Source: Aeromonas allosaccharophila
Lineage (GTDB): Bacteria > Pseudomonadota > Gammaproteobacteria > Enterobacterales > Aeromonadaceae
NCBI RefSeq assembly: GCF_000819685.1
Contig: NZ_CDBR01000005.1
Span: 62,001 to 126,000 of the forward strand
Direction: 5' to 3'
DNA: 64,000 bases
Below, piece after piece: positions 33,048 through 43,088 of the stretch (the stretch's first letter is position 1; the number at the start of each line of letters is the position of its first letter). The translations under genes and the position numbers were made by a program. The notes under the pieces were generated by a model. That model saw nothing but the letters and a program-made list of their open reading frames with translations, searched no databases and was not told the origin of the DNA.

Positions 33048-34574
33048 TCATCTTCCACCGAACAGCTTCATCAGTTTATCAAGCAGATCAAGCTGTTGTG
33101 GTGGCTGTTTCATGGCTTCCGCCTCCCGCTCCAGCAGCGCCCGCTGCTCCTGCTGGCGGTCGCTCAGCACCCGGTAGAGGGGCTCGACCAGCGATTCCCG
33201 CTGCATCACCAGCTCCTGAAACATGGCCTGATTGATGCGATAGGTTTCGACGGTGGCCACCGCCCGTACCGTGAAGGAGCTGGGCTCGCCGGTGAGCAGG
33301 CTCAGCTCGCCAAAGAAGTCCCCCGCGCCGAGCGTACCCAGTTTAAGCTCCCGTCCCTCGACGTTGACCACCATCTCGGCCTCCCCTTTGACCAGCACGA
33401 ACAGCCAGCTGGAGACATCCCCCTGCTCCAGCATGATGTCGCCGCTGACGAAGGGGGCGAACTTCACCTGATCGGCCAACTGGAGCAGCTCGTCCTCCTG
33501 TAACATGGCAAACAACGGCAGTTTGCGCAGGGTGTCGGTACGCTCGGCTGTGTGGCGCTTGTGGCGGGCATCCTGATGTTGTTTCTCCTTGCTCATGAAG
33601 ACGTTGAAGATCGGCGGGGTGAGGCGGCGATCGTTGCGGCGCAGGGCAGCATCGATCAGGCTGCGTACCATGGAGTCGGTCGGATCGTCGCGAGCCAGAT
33701 CGGTCAGCCAGTAGCGCACCGCGTAGCGGGCAATGCCCCCTTCGACGTTCATCAACAGGCAGTCCGGTTGCGGATGCTTGGCGACGCAGGGGAGCTTGGT
33801 CTCCCGCAGGGATTTCTCGATCAGCGCGATGATCTGGGTCGGCAGGGTATCCAGCGTCAGATCGAACCAGACCCAGCGCCGCCACTGGAGCGGTTCGCCC
33901 CGACGGCGGCCGAGCACGGTGAAGCGCTGTTTGAGCAGGTGGCTGTTGGGGATGACGACGGTCTCCCAGTTGCGGGTCTCGATGGTGGTGGCGCGCCAGT
34001 TGATCTCCACCACTCGGCCCTGGGTGGTATCCACTTGCAGCCAGTCACCGATGGCGATGGAGTTGTCGAGCTGAATGGAGACCCCGGCCAGCAGGTTGCC
34101 GAGAGTATCCTGCATGGCGAAGGCGATGACCGCAGTGATCACCGCCGAGGTGGTGACTATCTCCCCGAGCGCCATGCCAGAGGCGTAGAGGCGAAACAGA
34201 CCCCAGCCGATATAACCGATGGTGATGACGATATCGGCGATGATCCGCGGGATCCGCACATGGCAGAGAGGGAGCAGAAACTCGAACAGCAGGATCCCCC
34301 ACACCTTGACCAGTATCAAACCGGCCAGCAGGGTGGAGATCTCGACCAGCAGTTGATGGGGCAGCGGCAGTTTGAACCAGCCCCCCTCCAGCTGGATCAG
34401 CAGGATGACCACCGCGCTTATCATCACGAAGCCGAGTTCGGAGAGCAGCTCCCGTCGCTGTCCTGGGCGGCGCCAGAAGTGGGTCAGCATCAGGGAGAGG
34501 GTGAGCAGGGTCCAGAACGGGTGTTCGCCAATCCAGATCAGCGTCGGTAGCGCAGTGAAGTTATCGCCAGCCAT
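33048..34574 (-). CDS. Mechanosensitive-type ion channel with C-terminal cyclic-nucleotide-binding domain
   Basis: A 508-residue inner-membrane protein. Four or five hydrophobic helices (about residues 10-150) lead into the MscS pore-lining and beta domains (AFAMQDTLGNLLAGVSIQLD, then GDWLQVDTTQGRVVEINWRATTIETRNWETVVIPNS). After the MscS cytoplasmic part (to about residue 330) a cNMP-binding domain follows, with FVSGDIMLEQGDVSSWLFVLVKGEAEMVV and the phosphate-binding cassette GDFFGELSLLTGEPSSFTVRA. The arginine expected in the cassette is not at its usual place, so nucleotide binding may be altered. Related MscS-CNB proteins behave as cyclic-nucleotide-gated channels more than tension-gated ones. 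Confidence 0.88.
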   Translation of the reverse strand: MAGDNFTALPTLIWIGEHPFWTLLTLSLMLTHFWRRPGQRRELLSELGFVMISAVVILLIQLEGGWFKLPLPHQLLVEISTLLAGLILVKVWGILLFEFLLPLCHVRIPRIIADIVITIGYIGWGLFRLYASGMALGEIVTTSAVITAVIAFAMQDTLGNLLAGVSIQLDNSIAIGDWLQVDTTQGRVVEINWRATTIETRNWETVVIPNSHLLKQRFTVLGRRRGEPLQWRRWVWFDLTLDTLPTQIIALIEKSLRETKLPCVAKHPQPDCLLMNVEGGIARYAVRYWLTDLARDDPTDSMVRSLIDAALRRNDRRLTPPIFNVFMSKEKQHQDARHKRHTAERTDTLRKLPLFAMLQEDELLQLADQVKFAPFVSGDIMLEQGDVSSWLFVLVKGEAEMVVNVEGRELKLGTLGAGDFFGELSLLTGEPSSFTVRAVATVETYRINQAMFQELVMQRESLVEPLYRVLSDRQQEQRALLEREAEAMKQPPQQLDLLDKLMKLFGGR

Positions 34575-34688
34575 AGCAGCACCTTATTGTGGTTTACCTC
34601 CAGCATAGCTGCTGCGGTGCGGGGAAATGGTGCGTTGGGGCGGCAATTTATTTATCCTGTGCAGGACAAGGCAAAGGAGTGCGATTAC

Positions 34689-35102
34689 GTGGAATTTTCA
34701 AAGAAAATCATCTGTTTGATGGCCCTGTTGCCACTGGCTGGCTGCGATCTGCTGACGGACAAGTACCGGGTCGAGTTCAGGGATGGTTCCTGGCGCGAAA
34801 TAGCCATTACCCCTTTCGCCAGTGAGGCGCGCTGGCGCGAGGGGTGTGCCACCGGCGAGGTGCTGACCGATATGAAGGTGCCCATCAAGCACGGTGACAC
34901 GGTCAATGGTCGGGAGCAGTTGCTTATCGGGGGCGAGAAGTTCGAGCTGGATGACAACAACCTCTACCGCAGCAACGGCATGGTGTTTGGCCAATCCCCT
35001 GACCATATCCAGCGTGGGCTCAAGGGGATGGATATCTGCCGCACCCTGCGCCCGGAGCGGGGCGGACTGCCCAAACTCAAGGCGCGGGGGTTTGGCGACT
35101 GA
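34689..35102 (+). CDS. Small lipoprotein of unknown function
   Basis: A 137-residue lipoprotein starting at GTG 34689, chosen because AAAGGAG lies 9 bases upstream and the signal peptide begins there. The signal ICLMALLPLAGC gives a lipid-modified cysteine near residue 19. The mature part is a small beta-rich domain (KYRVEFRDGSWREIAITPF; EKFELDDNNLYRSNGMVFGQSP) with three cysteines in all. No family is recognised. It is divergent from the MscS-like gene and convergent with the C26 peptidase gene, so it forms a single-gene unit. Confidence 0.65.
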   Translation: MEFSKKIICLMALLPLAGCDLLTDKYRVEFRDGSWREIAITPFASEARWREGCATGEVLTDMKVPIKHGDTVNGREQLLIGGEKFELDDNNLYRSNGMVFGQSPDHIQRGLKGMDICRTLRPERGGLPKLKARGFGD

Positions 35103-35113
35103 ATCGATGGGGC

Positions 35114-35896
35114 TTAGCGGCCTGCCATCAATGCACTGCGCTGGCGGCAGGCATCGCCAAAGGCCTGGAAGATCTTGATGGAGTGGGGGTTTTCATTGGC
35201 CTTCCACTCCGGATGCCACTGTACTGCCAGCAAGAAGGGTGACAGGGTGGGGGCATGAAGCGCCTCGATCAGCCCATCCTCGGCGTGGGCCAGTGGCTCC
35301 AGTCCGTTCCCCAACCGGTTGATGCCCTGTCCATGCAGGGAGTTGACCGGAATCCGCGCTTCCCCCATCAACTCGGCAAACCAGCTGCCCGGTAGCAGTT
35401 CAATCTGATGGCTCGGCCCATACTGATCATCGACCGGATCGTCGGCATCCTCCCGATGATCGTCATAACCCGGCTCGTTATAGACCTTCTGATGGATGTC
35501 TCCCCCCAGCGCCACGTTGATCTCCTGCATGCCGCGGCAGATCCCGAGGATCGGTAAACCACGGGCCAGCGCTCCTTTGATCAGCGGCAGATCGAACAGG
35601 TCGCGATCTCTGTCCTGCTGTTTCTCCGGGGTGAGGTTCTCCTGGCCGTAGAGGGCCGGGTCGATGTTGGAACCGGCGCCGCTCAGATAGACCCCATCGG
35701 CCAGATCCAGATACTGCTCCAGACCGGCGGTGCCGCAACAGGTGGGCACCAGCAGCGGGACGCAGTCGCTGATGTCGACCAGCGGCATGATGTATTTGTG
35801 GGTCATCACCTGATAGGCATGGCCGTTGCGGGGCTGGGCGCCCATGGTCATCAGCACGACCGGTTTACGGGTGGCGGGAGGCAGGGGATTTGGCAT
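35114..35896 (-). CDS. Class I glutamine amidotransferase-like hydrolase (peptidase C26, PuuD-like)
   Basis: A 260-residue cytosolic hydrolase. The nucleophile C120 sits in LGICRGMQEINVALGG and the C-terminal AVQWHPEW provides the histidine and glutamate of the triad. The family includes PuuD, which hydrolyses gamma-glutamyl-GABA in putrescine breakdown, and related gamma-glutamyl hydrolases. No other puu gene is nearby, so the substrate is unproven. The leader region upstream has two tandem hairpins. Confidence 0.85.
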   Translation of the reverse strand: MPNPLPPATRKPVVLMTMGAQPRNGHAYQVMTHKYIMPLVDISDCVPLLVPTCCGTAGLEQYLDLADGVYLSGAGSNIDPALYGQENLTPEKQQDRDRDLFDLPLIKGALARGLPILGICRGMQEINVALGGDIHQKVYNEPGYDDHREDADDPVDDQYGPSHQIELLPGSWFAELMGEARIPVNSLHGQGINRLGNGLEPLAHAEDGLIEALHAPTLSPFLLAVQWHPEWKANENPHSIKIFQAFGDACRQRSALMAGR

Positions 35897-36258
35897 AGGG
35901 CACCTTGATTATCCTTGGCGTTGAAGTCTCATCCTGCGCCTTGGGTAGGCCCTTGCAAACCGACCGGGCAAGGGCATGCCTCAAGGCATGGTCATGGGAT
36001 CCGGCGTCGGGCAGGGTGGCAGAATCGTCGGTCAGCCTGGGCAGCAACAGCCTGGATCCTCTCTCCAGTCTGCCAAGGCCGTTCAATATGTCAAACGAAA
36101 TGATGCCGAATTGTTAACGGCTTTGTTTTGACCTGCTCTGAAGTGGCGATTTAACGGGGCTGTTCAGATGGGGTGTCGTGGCCGTGTCGCCTGAATGGTG
36201 GATATATTAAACGCGCAGGATGGCGGGGGATGGATAGGGGAAAAAGGGTCAATAGAAG
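35897..36258. other. Intergenic region with tandem hairpins upstream of the C26 hydrolase
   Basis: No gene is seen. GCCCTTGC (35949-35956) pairs with GCAAGGGC (35968-35975), and ATGCCT (35976-35981) with AGGCAT (35984-35989), making two adjacent hairpins in the presumed leader of the hydrolase mRNA. A pair of GGATCC-containing words flanks a GC-rich stretch at 35997-36058. The rest shows nothing clear. Confidence 0.5.
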
Positions 36259-36281
36259 CACGCCTCCGCGAGGGAGGCGTG
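36259..36281 (-). terminator. Probable terminator of darP
   Basis: Stem CACGCCTCC / GGAGGCGTG with a 5-base loop; the minus strand continues CTTCTATT, a moderate T-rich tail. It begins 10 bases after the darP stop codon. Confidence 0.6.
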
Positions 36282-36290
36282 TTTCGGGGA

Positions 36291-36815
36291 TCACAGCAGA
36301 TCTTCGATCTCACCGCGCAGATACTGGTACATCTCGCGATAGGCGACCGGCGGCTTGTTCAGCTCCCGCTCCTTGTTGGCGGAACGGATCAGCTGGCGCA
36401 GCTTCTGGCGATCCAGCTCGTGGAACTGGGACATCAGCTCGTTGAGGGCGCTGTCACCTTCGGTGATCAGGCGCTCACGCCACTGCTCCAGCCGATACAG
36501 GCGGGCATTCACGGTGGAGTGACGATTCTTGAAGATCGACAGAGCTTCGATGATCGGCTCCGGGTCGCGGTTGCGCATCAGACGGCCGATGAACTGCAGA
36601 TGGCGACGATAGGATTCGTCTTTTTTCGGCTTGAGCTTGCGCCCCAGCTCGATCGCATCAGCCAGCTCTTCGTCCATCGGCACTTTTTCCAGTTCGCTAT
36701 GGCTAAGGCTGACCAGCTCATCGCCCATTTTTTGCAGGGCGTCGGCGTCGCGCTTGAGCTGGCTCTTGCTCGGGCCCCAGTCTTCGAACTCGTTGTCGTC
36801 TTGATATTGACTCAT
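36291..36815 (-). CDS. darP: DarP (YjgA), dual-action 50S ribosome maturation factor
   Basis: A 174-residue very charged helical cytosolic protein. The start EFEDWGPSKSQLKRDADALQKMGDELVSLS and the block YRRHLQFIGRLMRN, then REMYQYLRGEI at the end, are characteristic of YjgA/DarP, which associates with late 50S precursors and helps peptidyl-transferase centre maturation. ATG 36815 is used; an in-frame ATG at 36836 would add seven residues not typical of the family. It is divergent from pmbA, the same neighbour as in E. coli. Confidence 0.93.
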   Translation of the reverse strand: MSQYQDDNEFEDWGPSKSQLKRDADALQKMGDELVSLSHSELEKVPMDEELADAIELGRKLKPKKDESYRRHLQFIGRLMRNRDPEPIIEALSIFKNRHSTVNARLYRLEQWRERLITEGDSALNELMSQFHELDRQKLRQLIRSANKERELNKPPVAYREMYQYLRGEIEDLL

Positions 36816-36929
36816 CGGTCTCTTGATTCCTGTCATTCACGTTTGGTGGATATGTTACCAGCTTCTCCCGCTGGGCGCAGGGGTCTGATATGCTTACCCC
36901 CCTTTCCTTCTTTCATATAGATGTGAGTT

Positions 36930-38273
36930 ATGGATCAGCAAGACCAAATCCGCCAGGATCAAGCCCATCTCGAGGCCGTGGTTGCCGAAGCCCTGGAGAT
37001 AGCCAAGGGACTGGGCGCCTCGCTGGCCGAAGTCTCCATCAGCAAGCAGACCGGGTTGTCGGTGAATACCCGGGGTTGTGAACTGGAAAGCATTGAATTC
37101 AATAAGGATGGAGCGCTGGGCATCGCCGTCTATCGCGATGGTTGCAAGGGATCCTCCTCGACCACCGATCTGAGCAAACCCGCCATTCGTGCCGCCGTTG
37201 AAGCGGCCATCGAGATTGCCCGCCACACCTCGGCTGATGATTGCGCCGGTCTGGCGGACGCCGATCTGCTGGCCTGGGATGCCCCCGATCTGCAGCTGTG
37301 CCACCAAATCGAACTGGATCCCCAGCGTGGCATCGAGCTGGCCATCGAGTGCGAACGCTTGGCGCTCGGCCGCGATGCCCGCATCAAGCACTCCGACGGT
37401 GCCGGTTTCTCCAGCCATCTCGGCATCAAGGTCTATGGTAACAGCCATGGCTTCGTCAAAGGCTACGCGGCCTCGCGCAACTCCCTGAGCTGCGTGCTGA
37501 TCGGCGAGCAGGATGGCGACATGCAGCGGGATTACGGCTACTCCTCCAGCCGTACCCTCGACGGGCTCTGGAGTCCGCAGCGCATTGCCGACGAAGCCGT
37601 TGAGCGTACTGTCTCCCGCCTCGGCGCCCGCAAGATCTCGACCCGCCATGCGCCGGTGCTGTTCCACCCCGACACCGCCTCCGGCCTGTGGGGCCATCTG
37701 GTGATGGCGATCAGCGGCGGCAACCTCTATCGCAAGTCGAGCTTCCTGCTCGACAAATTGGGCAAGCAGATCCTGCCCGAGTGGCTCACCATTCAGGAGT
37801 TCCCGCATTTGCTGGGCGGGCTCGCCAGTACTCCGTTCGATGGCGAAGGGGTGCGTACCCGCGATATGGATATCATCCGCAATGGCGAGCTGATGAGCTG
37901 GCTGCTCACCTCCTACTCCGCCCGCAAGCTGGGGTTGACCACCACCGGTCATGCCGGTGGCATCCACAACTGGCAGGTTTCCAACTCCGGCCAGGACTTT
38001 CAGGGCATGCTGAAAGAGATGGGCACCGGCCTGCTGGTGACCGAGCTGATGGGGCAGGGAGTCAATATCGTCAATGGCGATTACTCCCGCGGCGCCGCCG
38101 GCTTCTGGGTCGAGAATGGCGAGATCGCCTATCCGGTCGAGGAGATCACCATCGCTGGCAATCTGGCCGAGATGTTCGGCCACATCGTGGCGGTGGGCAG
38201 TGACGAAGACGAGCGTTCCAGCCTCAAGACCGGCTCGGTGCTGGTGGAAAATATGAAGCTGGCGGGTCACTGA
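36930..38273 (+). CDS. pmbA: PmbA (TldE), metalloprotease partner subunit
   Basis: A 447-residue cytosolic protein of the TldD/PmbA family. With TldD it forms a protease that matures microcin B17 and degrades unfolded peptides such as CcdA; PmbA itself lacks the zinc-binding site. Segments with the patterns GLGASLAEVSISKQTGLSVNTR, GLWGHLVMAISGGNLYRKSSFLLDKLGKQI, TTTGHAGGIHNW and RGAAGFWVENGEIAYPVEEITIAGNL match the family through to the end. It is divergent from darP and convergent with murA across a strong bidirectional terminator. Confidence 0.94.
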   Translation: MDQQDQIRQDQAHLEAVVAEALEIAKGLGASLAEVSISKQTGLSVNTRGCELESIEFNKDGALGIAVYRDGCKGSSSTTDLSKPAIRAAVEAAIEIARHTSADDCAGLADADLLAWDAPDLQLCHQIELDPQRGIELAIECERLALGRDARIKHSDGAGFSSHLGIKVYGNSHGFVKGYAASRNSLSCVLIGEQDGDMQRDYGYSSSRTLDGLWSPQRIADEAVERTVSRLGARKISTRHAPVLFHPDTASGLWGHLVMAISGGNLYRKSSFLLDKLGKQILPEWLTIQEFPHLLGGLASTPFDGEGVRTRDMDIIRNGELMSWLLTSYSARKLGLTTTGHAGGIHNWQVSNSGQDFQGMLKEMGTGLLVTELMGQGVNIVNGDYSRGAAGFWVENGEIAYPVEEITIAGNLAEMFGHIVAVGSDEDERSSLKTGSVLVENMKLAGH

Positions 38274-38301
38274 TCCCGGTTTCAACAGAACTGAAGCCAT
38301 G

Positions 38302-38337
38302 AAAAAGGCCCCCTCGCCAACGCGAGGGGGCCTTTTT
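38302..38337. terminator. Bidirectional terminator between pmbA and murA
   Basis: A 16-bp stem from AAAAAGGCCCCCTCGC to its complement with CAAC loop gives a T run on both strands. It lies between convergent genes. Confidence 0.95.
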
Positions 38338-38360
38338 ATCGGCCAGCGATCAGGGGGCTA

Positions 38361-39635
<1,275 letters not shown>

Positions 39636-39893
39636 TCAGGAGGGCAATAGGAATTTACGTTCGCGTTTCCACTCGGCGTCGGTGAACGCCTTGATGGAGA
39701 GGGCGTGAATGGCGTTGCTGGCGATCTTGTCCATCAGCGGGGCATAGATGGCCTGCTGCTTCTTGACCCGGCTCATGCCGTCAAACATGTCGCCGACGGC
39801 GATCACTTGGTAGTGACTACCGTCCCCTTTGACATGGACTTCGGACAATGGCAGAGCCTCAAGGAGTATCGCTTCAATTTCAGAGACTTGCAT
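39636..39893 (-). CDS. ibaG: BolA-like protein IbaG
   Basis: An 85-residue cytosolic BolA-family protein. The strand-helix pattern [33 protein letters not shown] and later [14 protein letters not shown] are diagnostic. BolA-type proteins work with monothiol glutaredoxins in iron-sulfur handling; IbaG is linked to acid stress and, in Vibrio, to envelope integrity. The ATG overlaps the mlaB stop (TAATG), so the gene is coupled to the Mla operon and sits just before murA. Confidence 0.93.
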   Translation of the reverse strand: MQVSEIEAILLEALPLSEVHVKGDGSHYQVIAVGDMFDGMSRVKKQQAIYAPLMDKIASNAIHALSIKAFTDAEWKRERKFLLPS

Positions 39894-40165
39894 TATGCGT
39901 CCTCAGTTGTGAGCGGGGTTGACTGAAACAGCCCGGCCACCCCGTACAGGTTGGCCAGGGTATAGAAATCACTGGAGGCGCCCACCAGTAGCGGTGTGGC
40001 GCCTCGCGCTAATGCGGCTTTGGCCCATTTGACCAGCAGGGCCAGTCCGGCGGAGTCGAGGGTGGTGACGCCGCCGAGATCGAGCCGGTCATCCTGCCAC
40101 CAGTCGGCACGGCGTTGCCACAGGTCATTGACCTGTGGCGCCTGCAGCTCACCGCAGAGGGTCAT
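39893..40165 (-). CDS. mlaB: MlaB, STAS-domain subunit of the Mla phospholipid transporter
   Basis: A 90-residue cytosolic STAS protein that stabilises the MlaF ATPase in the MlaFEDB complex. The block [26 protein letters not shown] carries the STAS core, with the TLDSAG loop typical of MlaB. ATG 40165 overlaps the mlaC stop (ATGA), which fixes the start; the longer open frame upstream is inside mlaC. The gene overlaps ibaG at its 3' end. Confidence 0.92.
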   Translation of the reverse strand: MTLCGELQAPQVNDLWQRRADWWQDDRLDLGGVTTLDSAGLALLVKWAKAALARGATPLLVGASSDFYTLANLYGVAGLFQSTPLTTEDA

Positions 40166-40794
40166 GACTTGAGCACCAGCGGCTTGGCGTTGTGTTCGCG
40201 CAACTGGGCGATCACCGCATCGATGCCGTTCTGGCGGATCAAACCGCCGAGCTCGCTCTGTTTGGCGGAGAGCAGGCTGATCCCCTCTGCCACCATGTCG
40301 AAGGCTTTCCATTCGCCGGTCTTGTTGTTCTTGCGCAGCTTGAACTCGAGGAAGATGTCCGGCTTGCCGGCCTCTTTCACGCTGACGTTGACGGCGGTGA
40401 TGTTGCCGCTGGGGGCTTTGCCCGGCTCGACCTTGACGGTCTGCTTGTCAAAATGGGCCAGCGCGTCGGCGTAGGAGCTCACCATGTACTCGGTGAACAC
40501 TTCGACGAAGGCATTGCGCTGCGCTTCGGTGGTCTCTTTAATCTGGTTGCCGAGCACCTTGTAGGCGGCGAAGCGGTTGTCCACATAGGGCAGCAGCTCT
40601 TCGCGGATGATCACCCGCAGGTGATCCGGGTTGCTCTTCACCTGGGTTTGATCGGCCTTCAGGCGGGCGAAGGTCTGCTTGGCAGCCTGATCCACCAGCG
40701 CGTTGGGGTCGGTGGCATCGACTGCGGCCTGGGCAGACAGGGAAAAGAGCATGCTGGTCATCAGGCCCAGCAGCAGGGCGATTTTCTTGAACAT
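40162..40794 (-). CDS. mlaC: MlaC, periplasmic phospholipid carrier
   Basis: A 210-residue exported protein that shuttles phospholipids between the outer-membrane MlaA-porin complex and the inner-membrane MlaFEDB complex. A signal peptide (residues 1-23, ending AQA) precedes the mature part. Blocks RVIIREELLPYVDNRFAAYKVLG and ITAVNVSVKEAGKPDIFLEFKLRKNNKTGEWKAFDMVAEGISL match MlaC/Ttg2D. It is two bases from the mlaD stop and overlaps mlaB, so the operon is tight. Confidence 0.94.
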   Translation of the reverse strand: MFKKIALLLGLMTSMLFSLSAQAAVDATDPNALVDQAAKQTFARLKADQTQVKSNPDHLRVIIREELLPYVDNRFAAYKVLGNQIKETTEAQRNAFVEVFTEYMVSSYADALAHFDKQTVKVEPGKAPSGNITAVNVSVKEAGKPDIFLEFKLRKNNKTGEWKAFDMVAEGISLLSAKQSELGGLIRQNGIDAVIAQLREHNAKPLVLKS

Positions 40795-40796
40795 GA

Positions 40797-41294
40797 TTAC
40801 TCCTTCTTGCTGTCTGATTTGCTGTCGGAGGATTGGCTGTAGAGGAACTTGCCAATCAAATCTTCCAGCACGATGGCGGATTTGGTGTCTTCAATCAGGT
40901 CACCGTCTTTGAGCATGGCGGTGCCCATCTCCTCATCGCTGAAGCCGGGCATCAGGCCAATATACTGCTCGCCGAGCAGGCCCGAAGTGAGGATGGAGAG
41001 CGAGCTGGTTTCGGAAAACTCACCGGCACTCTTTTGCATCATCAGGGTCACTTCGGGCACCTGGGTTTTCGGGTCCAGTGTTATGTCGCTGACCCGACCT
41101 ACCACCACGCCGCCGACCTTGACCGGCGAGCGGACTTTCAGGCCGCCGATATTATCGAAATGCGCGCGCAGGGTATAGGTTTCTCCTTCCGGTTTGAAGC
41201 TCAAACCGGCCACTTGCAGGGCCAGTGCCAGAATGGCTGCTATGCCAGCCAGCATGAAGGTGCCGACCAGGAATTCTACTTTGCTGAACTTCAT
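40797..41294 (-). CDS. mlaD: MlaD, MCE-domain subunit of the Mla transporter
   Basis: A 165-residue inner-membrane-anchored protein. One N-terminal helix (EFLVGTFMLAGIAAILALAL, about residues 7-27) is followed by a single MCE domain (TYTLRAHFDNIGGLKVRSPVKVGGVVVGRV). MlaD forms a hexameric ring that channels lipids in the periplasm. ATG 41294 is preferred, with a purine-rich ATAAGG upstream; an upstream ATG at 41435 lies inside mlaE. The C-terminus ends in a serine/lysine-rich tail. Confidence 0.94.
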   Translation of the reverse strand: MKFSKVEFLVGTFMLAGIAAILALALQVAGLSFKPEGETYTLRAHFDNIGGLKVRSPVKVGGVVVGRVSDITLDPKTQVPEVTLMMQKSAGEFSETSSLSILTSGLLGEQYIGLMPGFSDEEMGTAMLKDGDLIEDTKSAIVLEDLIGKFLYSQSSDSKSDSKKE

Positions 41295-41301
41295 CTTTAC
41301 C

Positions 41302-42081
41302 TTATCCAAACATGACTGCGGTGAGTATAAAATCCAGGCCGAGCACGGCGAGGGATGAGTGGACCACGGTACGGGTCGTGGCCTGACTGATCCCGGCCGA
41401 GGTCGGCTTGGCATCATAGCCGTTAAAGAGCGCAATCCAGGTGATCACCAGGGCGAAGATCAGGCTCTTGATGGCGCCCTGCATGATGTCTTCACCCCAG
41501 TCGACGGAGGACTGCATGGCAGACCAGAAGCCCCCTTCGTCCACCCCCAGCCAATCCACGCCAACCAGTTTGCCGCCGAAGATACCGATCAGGCTGAACA
41601 TGAAGGCCAGCAGCGGCATGCTGATGACACCGGCCCAGAAGCGGGGGGCCACCACCCGGCGCAGCGGGTCGACCGCCATCATCTCGAGGCTGGAAAGCTG
41701 TTCGGTGGCCTTCATCAGGCCGATCTCGGCGGTCAGGGCCGAACCGGCGCGGCCGGCAAATAGCAGGCCGGTTACCACCGGGCCCAACTCCCGCAACAGG
41801 GAGAGGGAGACCAGCGGCCCCAGGCTCTGCTCGGCGCCGAAGTCTTTCAATACGTTGTAACCCTGCAGCGAGAGCACCATGCCGATGAACAGGCCGGAGA
41901 CCAGGATGATGGCCACCGACTGCACGCCCACCACATACAACTGCTGGACCAGCAGCGGGAAGTGCTTGCGCGGCTCGGGTTTGCCCGCCAGCGCATGAAA
42001 CAACATGATGGTGGCGCGGCCGACGGCGCTGATGACGCGCACGCCAACTCGCCCCAGCTTGCTTATTTGACTTATCAACAT
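41302..42081 (-). CDS. mlaE: MlaE, permease of the Mla phospholipid transporter
   Basis: A 259-residue inner-membrane permease. Blocks [60 protein letters not shown] and [29 protein letters not shown] are the hallmark of MlaE/Ttg2B permeases. ATG 42081 overlaps the mlaF TGA (TGATG) and is preferred over an in-frame GTG three bases earlier. It works with MlaF, MlaD and MlaB to move phospholipids across the inner membrane and maintain outer-membrane asymmetry. Confidence 0.94.
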   Translation of the reverse strand: MLISQISKLGRVGVRVISAVGRATIMLFHALAGKPEPRKHFPLLVQQLYVVGVQSVAIILVSGLFIGMVLSLQGYNVLKDFGAEQSLGPLVSLSLLRELGPVVTGLLFAGRAGSALTAEIGLMKATEQLSSLEMMAVDPLRRVVAPRFWAGVISMPLLAFMFSLIGIFGGKLVGVDWLGVDEGGFWSAMQSSVDWGEDIMQGAIKSLIFALVITWIALFNGYDAKPTSAGISQATTRTVVHSSLAVLGLDFILTAVMFG

Positions 42082-42881
42082 CACAGATCCTGTAGCAGGT
42101 CGCCTGCCGGAAAATGAAACGGAACAGGACCGTCGGGCAATCCTTTGAGAAACTGCTCGACTTCGGGATTGTGCTCCTCGCGCAGCTGTTCCGGTGTGCC
42201 GTGCGCCACCACCTTGCGATTGGCGATGATGTAGGCGTAATCGGCGATGGTCAGCACCTCGTTCACATCGTGGGTGACGATGACGGAGGTGATGCCGAGG
42301 GCATCGTTCAGCTCTTTAATCAGCTTGACCAGCACTGCCATGGTGATGGGGTCCTGCCCGACAAACGGCTCGTCATACATGATGAGGTCGGGATCGAGCG
42401 CAATCGCCCGTGCCAGCGCCGCCCGGCGCGCCATGCCACCGGAGAGCTCGGAAGGCATCAGTTTCGCTGCCCCGCGCAAGCCCACCGCCTGCAACTTCAT
42501 CATGACGATGGTGTGGATCAGCTCCTCCGGCAGGCCGGAGTGCTCCCGCAGCGGGAAGGCCACGTTGTCGTAGACCGTCATGCCGGTAAACAGGGCGCCG
42601 CTCTGGAACAGCATGCTCATCCGCTTGCGCACCTCGTAGAGACGACGGCGGGAGAGGGTGGGGATATCTTCCCCGTCAAACAGAATGTGACCGGACTCCG
42701 GTTTGAGCTGGCCACCGATCAGCCGCAGCAGGGTGGTTTTACCGATGCCGCTCGGGCCCATGACGGCGGTCACCTTGCCACGAGGAATGGTCAGGTTGAT
42801 CCCGTCATACAACAGCCGATCTCCGTGACTGAAGGTCAGATCGGAGATGGTGATCAGGTCATTGTTCAAACAATTGTCCAT
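42081..42881 (-). CDS. mlaF: MlaF, ATPase of the Mla phospholipid transporter
   Basis: A 266-residue ABC ATPase. Walker A is G42-P-S-G-I-G-K-T-T50, the signature is [15 protein letters not shown] and Walker B is [13 protein letters not shown]. It powers the MlaFEDB complex. It is the first gene of the mlaFEDCB-ibaG-murA unit and is divergent from kdsD, matching the yrb locus of E. coli. The promoter must lie in the roughly 200-base gap shared with kdsD. Confidence 0.95.
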   Translation of the reverse strand: MDNCLNNDLITISDLTFSHGDRLLYDGINLTIPRGKVTAVMGPSGIGKTTLLRLIGGQLKPESGHILFDGEDIPTLSRRRLYEVRKRMSMLFQSGALFTGMTVYDNVAFPLREHSGLPEELIHTIVMMKLQAVGLRGAAKLMPSELSGGMARRAALARAIALDPDLIMYDEPFVGQDPITMAVLVKLIKELNDALGITSVIVTHDVNEVLTIADYAYIIANRKVVAHGTPEQLREEHNPEVEQFLKGLPDGPVPFHFPAGDLLQDL

Positions 42882-43048
42882 CCGGTGTAAATGAGGTGCG
42901 AATTTTATGGGGTAGTCTAGGTCTAAGCAACAGCAAGGAACAACTATTGAACAGGCCGCCAGCCCATTTGCACGACAGTTTTCTGCAACAAAGAGCGTTA
43001 TCGGGAGCGGGGCTTACCATCCGATTCGCTTATCCGGGCAGACTTTTT

Positions 43049-43054
43049 TATAAT
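43049..43054 (+). promoter_or_regulatory. kdsD: -10-like element before kdsD
   Basis: TATAAT lies 34 bases before the kdsD start; the -35 region (TTCGCT at 18 bases) is poor. A sigma-70 promoter for the kds-lpt operon is plausible. Confidence 0.4.
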
Positions 43055-43088
43055 CCCGCAGCTAATTTCGGCCCGGAGCTGTGTCTTT

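Noticed and set aside
40165..40312. Longer N-terminus for mlaB
   Set aside because: The extension lies inside mlaC and has no family match; the ATGA overlap defines the start.
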